Of a DNA stretch of 45,168 bases, positions 43,471-45,168 are shown piece by piece. How positions within the stretch are numbered: the first letter of the stretch is position 1; each line of letters opens with the position of its first letter. The position numbers and the translations under genes are program-made. The notes under the pieces are model-generated. The model was not told the origin of the DNA and searched no databases. It saw only the letters and a list, made by a program, of their open reading frames with translations. This DNA is from Alphaproteobacteria bacterium CG_4_10_14_0_8_um_filter_37_21 (GTDB lineage Bacteria > Pseudomonadota > Alphaproteobacteria > Paracaedibacterales > UBA11393), in the NCBI GenBank assembly GCA_002791835.1, contig PFNE01000049.1, forward strand, positions 232 to 45,399. Reading direction: 5' to 3'.

Positions 43471-43493
43471 ATCAATAACATTATAATCTTTTC

Positions 43494-44219
43494 TTAGAAA
43501 GAGTATGTCATAGCAAGACGAACATTTACACCGCGTGGTTTAATTGTAATTTGACCAGAAGACTCATTTTCTCTAAGCTGAGGAGTATTCGTTACGACCT
43601 GTTTCACGATTGTTGTCTTTTTGCCCAAATTATAGCCAACTGTTAAGCGCGTTGCCATTTTATCAGAAACTTTAAAACCAAGGCCAACTGTTGGTTCAAC
43701 TCCCATAACATGTTTTGATCCTTTTACTAATTCGTTGTCACCGGAATCATTATTTGTAATGTGTCCTGTTACTTCATGTTTTGTGCAATTTAGACGCAGG
43801 CCAACAAGCCCACTCACTTTGTCTGTAAAGTTATAAGACGCTGCTGGCATAAAGCCAAAACTATGTTTGCGGCGTGTTGAGATCTCTACATCCTTCATAA
43901 TATCACCATTTGGATGAGCATCGAATTTAGCAAGCGTTTTCTTTTTTGAAGCAAGTGTAAAATCAGCTTCTGCTAAAAGGGAGACTTTGTCATTCAGTTT
44001 AAACGAATATCCTCCAAGTAAGCCAAATGCAAGGGTATTTAAACGACTGTTCTTATTATGGCTAAATTTATGGATAATTAAATCTTGACCAAGTCCTTCT
44101 CCATCATGACCTGAGAATTTTAAATTATCTTTCATGGTAGAGAACCCGATCGAAAGCCCTACGTATGGAGCTGCAGTTACAACTGAAGCAGTTAATGCTA
44201 AAACTGATAATATTTTCAT
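43494..44219 (-). CDS. Outer-membrane beta-barrel protein, related in type to that at 9937
   Basis: A 241-residue exported protein with a signal peptide (MKILSVLALTASVVTAAPYV) and a mature start near APYVGLSIGFSTM, resembling the mature start of the protein at 9937 (both have short signal peptides and a GxSxG-like first strand). Strands such as LAFGLLGGYSF, SLLAEADFTLAS and VGLRLNCTKHEV alternate in barrel fashion. It ends in VNVRLAMTYSF, with the terminal phenylalanine. AAGGA precedes the ATG by 6-7 nt and a strong terminator follows. The function is unknown beyond outer-membrane location. Confidence 0.85.
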   Translation of the reverse strand: MKILSVLALTASVVTAAPYVGLSIGFSTMKDNLKFSGHDGEGLGQDLIIHKFSHNKNSRLNTLAFGLLGGYSFKLNDKVSLLAEADFTLASKKKTLAKFDAHPNGDIMKDVEISTRRKHSFGFMPAASYNFTDKVSGLVGLRLNCTKHEVTGHITNNDSGDNELVKGSKHVMGVEPTVGLGFKVSDKMATRLTVGYNLGKKTTIVKQVVTNTPQLRENESSGQITIKPRGVNVRLAMTYSF

Positions 44220-44311
44220 TTTTTTTCCTTATTTAAGAAATGGTTGATTTTTTTTATGTTTAATTAAATTAATAGAGAAGGTATCACGCTCCTCCATCAG
44301 TTTACTTATTA

Positions 44312-44764
44312 CTATCTTCTATTTTTTCTATATGCTTGTCTTTCTGCAAGAGTCATTTCTGATAGATTTACAGGCGCTGCTGCATCTTGTTGAACAGGTT
44401 CTTGTTGAACTGGCTCTTGTTGAACAGGTTCTTGTTGAACAGGTTCTTGTTGAACAGGTTCTTGTTGAACAGGTTCTTGTTGAACAGGTTCTTGTTGAAC
44501 TGGCTCTTGTTGAACAGGTTCTTGTTGAACAGGTTCTTGTTGAACAGGTTCTTGTTGAACTGGCTCTTGTTGAACAGGTTCTTGTTGAACTGGCTCTTGT
44601 TGAACAGGCTCTTGTTGAACAGGTTCTTGTTGAACTGGCTCTTGTACATCTGCTAAAGGATTTTGTACTCCTGGATTTGGCAGCACATCTGAAGGCTCTG
44701 ATGCCACAGTAAGGGCACTTGTTGCAACCGAAATCATCATTATTTGAAGCAATTTTTTTGACAT
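44312..44764 (-). CDS. Exported protein with VQQEP tandem repeats
   Basis: A 150-residue product. Its signal peptide (MSKKLLQIMMISVATSALTV, then AS) is followed by a short spacer with PSDVLPNPGVQNPLAD, then 16 exact VQQEP units (residues 44-123) flanked by degenerate VQEP and VQQD, and a short tail (AAAPVNLSEMTLAERQAYRK...). The repeat is proline/glutamine/glutamate rich and would form an extended or polyproline-like rod. The function is unknown; similar repeat proteins sit on the surface or in the periplasm. AAAGGAAG precedes the ATG. The repeat can change length by slippage. Confidence 0.75.
   Translation of the reverse strand: MSKKLLQIMMISVATSALTVASEPSDVLPNPGVQNPLADVQEPVQQEPVQQEPVQQEPVQQEPVQQEPVQQEPVQQEPVQQEPVQQEPVQQEPVQQEPVQQEPVQQEPVQQEPVQQEPVQQEPVQQDAAAPVNLSEMTLAERQAYRKNRR
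44386..44640 (-). repeat. 17 tandem copies of a 15-bp repeat
   Basis: Unit (plus strand) CTTGTTGAACAGGTT, 17 copies without a gap. Two main variants alternate: ACAGGTT (A) and ACTGGCT (B), with one ACAGGCT (C). The order from left is A B A A A A A B A A A B A B C A B. Two adjacent 60-bp blocks (44461-44520 and 44521-44580) are identical, showing duplication of a larger unit. All differences are silent, so the VQQEP protein repeat is conserved. Confidence 0.97.
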
Positions 44765-45091
44765 AGTATTCTTCCTTTAATTAATTTTTTATACAAATAA
44801 CTTGTACAATCACATATTACAAAAGAAAATAATTAGATACAAGTATAAAATACTGAATATGCATTTTTCACTATATATAAGAAAGATTTAATTATTCATG
44901 ATGGTTAATTTTAAAAGACTTTATTGTTGTTAACTTTCCCCAGGTTTTATTGCACCGGTAGACTCTGTTGAAGTGCATGGCCTTTTGTAAGCTCATCCTC
45001 GATACCAGGTAGTGAGTTCTCCGCCATTGGCAGATTAAAAATCCTTATTTAAATTTTTTGTTTGTGTGCTAAACACTACCGTTGTAAGAGG
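44765..45091. other. Gene-poor region at the right edge
   Basis: No recognised gene. The first 150 bases are very AT-rich and probably hold the promoter of the VQQEP gene. From about 44930 to 45040 the base composition is more balanced, with a minus-strand frame of 26 codons (45029-44949) that has no recognisable product. This could be a scar of an older insertion. Confidence 0.35.
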
Positions 45092-45168
45092 TGGTCCTAA
45101 GAAATCAGACAGGGTGTTAAGGTATAGTATCTGATTTAAAAAGGATCACACATAATGAGTAGAATACG
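45092..45168 (+). mobile_element. Probable left end of an IS3-family insertion sequence, with transposase gene start
   Basis: TGGTCCTAAGAAATCAGACA at 45092 resembles the terminal repeat of IS3-type elements. An ATG at 45155 begins MSRI, with AAGGA 9-10 nt upstream, as expected for orfA close to the left end. ATCAGA (45104-45109) and TCTGAT (45129-45134) form an inverted repeat inside it. The element runs out of the window, so the transposase cannot be read. IS3 is the best fit, but it is an inference from the end sequence. Confidence 0.45.
45155..45168 (+). CDS. Start of a possible transposase gene (cut by window edge)
   Basis: Only four complete codons (MSRI) and two bases of a fifth are present. 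AAGGA at 45141-45145 gives a plausible ribosome-binding site. The call as OrfA of an IS3 element rests on the flanking end sequence, not on the protein. Confidence 0.35.

Noticed and set aside
43301-43486. 61-codon frame before the terminator at 43443
   Set aside because: It has no ribosome-binding site, no recognisable product, and runs through the terminator stem into the end of the opposite gene.
44386-44640. Tandem repeat as a CRISPR array
   Set aside because: Units are 15 bp and directly adjacent, with no spacers, and lie in a coding frame.
44332-44712. Long open frames in several frames and on both strands across the VQQEP repeat
   Set aside because: A 15-bp repeat without stop codons keeps other frames open. 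Only the minus-strand frame has a signal peptide, a ribosome-binding site and silent-only variation.

Overview
The window looks like a chromosomal segment of an AT-rich alphaproteobacterium, probably of the Holosporales or a related host-associated lineage. Signs of an alphaproteobacterium are a CckA-type hybrid kinase, a murA gene followed by a DUF2948 gene, RNase J, SdhE, and a large terminase of the gene-transfer-agent type. The placement is inferred from gene content and base composition, not from a database comparison. Flagellar basal-body genes show that motility was at least ancestral.

Left part (1-9.8 kb): a leftward flagellar operon flgB-flgC-fliE (fliE cut by the edge) faces csrA, with a CtrA-like box between them. 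Then come a TlpA/ResA thioredoxin, a decayed cytochrome b561 gene, tRNA-Ser(CGA), the translation cluster rimP-nusA-infB (without rbfA), and tkt. From 9.9 to 19.7 kb: an outer-membrane beta-barrel protein, a 59-residue membrane peptide, an MscS channel fused to a cyclic-nucleotide-binding domain, trxA, an isolated nuoA-nuoB pair, an unknown exported protein, greA, clpP-rnhB-rnd, and a large unknown anchored protein.

From 19.9 to 33 kb: dprA, lpd, an unknown exported protein, an isolated small/large terminase pair, a leftward cckA-xerD unit whose genes overlap by 4 bp, an MHS-type transporter, a cobalamin adenosyltransferase, and a PhzF-methyltransferase-sdhE cluster. From 33 to 45 kb: a frameshifted exported protein, a trypsin-like protease, a 650-bp AT-rich gap, an MFS transporter with miaA, lptG (leftward), rnj-murA-DUF2948, a second beta-barrel protein, and a secreted protein built from 15-bp (VQQEP) repeats. 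The right edge appears to enter an insertion sequence.

The most interesting signal is the gap at about 34991-35647. It carries four 9-mers fitting the DnaA-box consensus and two TTAA-N7-TTAA boxes of the CtrA type. This is the architecture of a CtrA-regulated chromosome origin such as that of Caulobacter. CckA, the kinase at the top of the CtrA pathway, is encoded 7 kb away, and another CtrA-like box precedes the flagellar operon. Together these suggest that cell-cycle control of replication and motility is still wired here. Signs of genome decay include the cytochrome b561 deletion, a one-base frameshift in an exported protein, a terminase with no capsid genes, and insertion-sequence scars.
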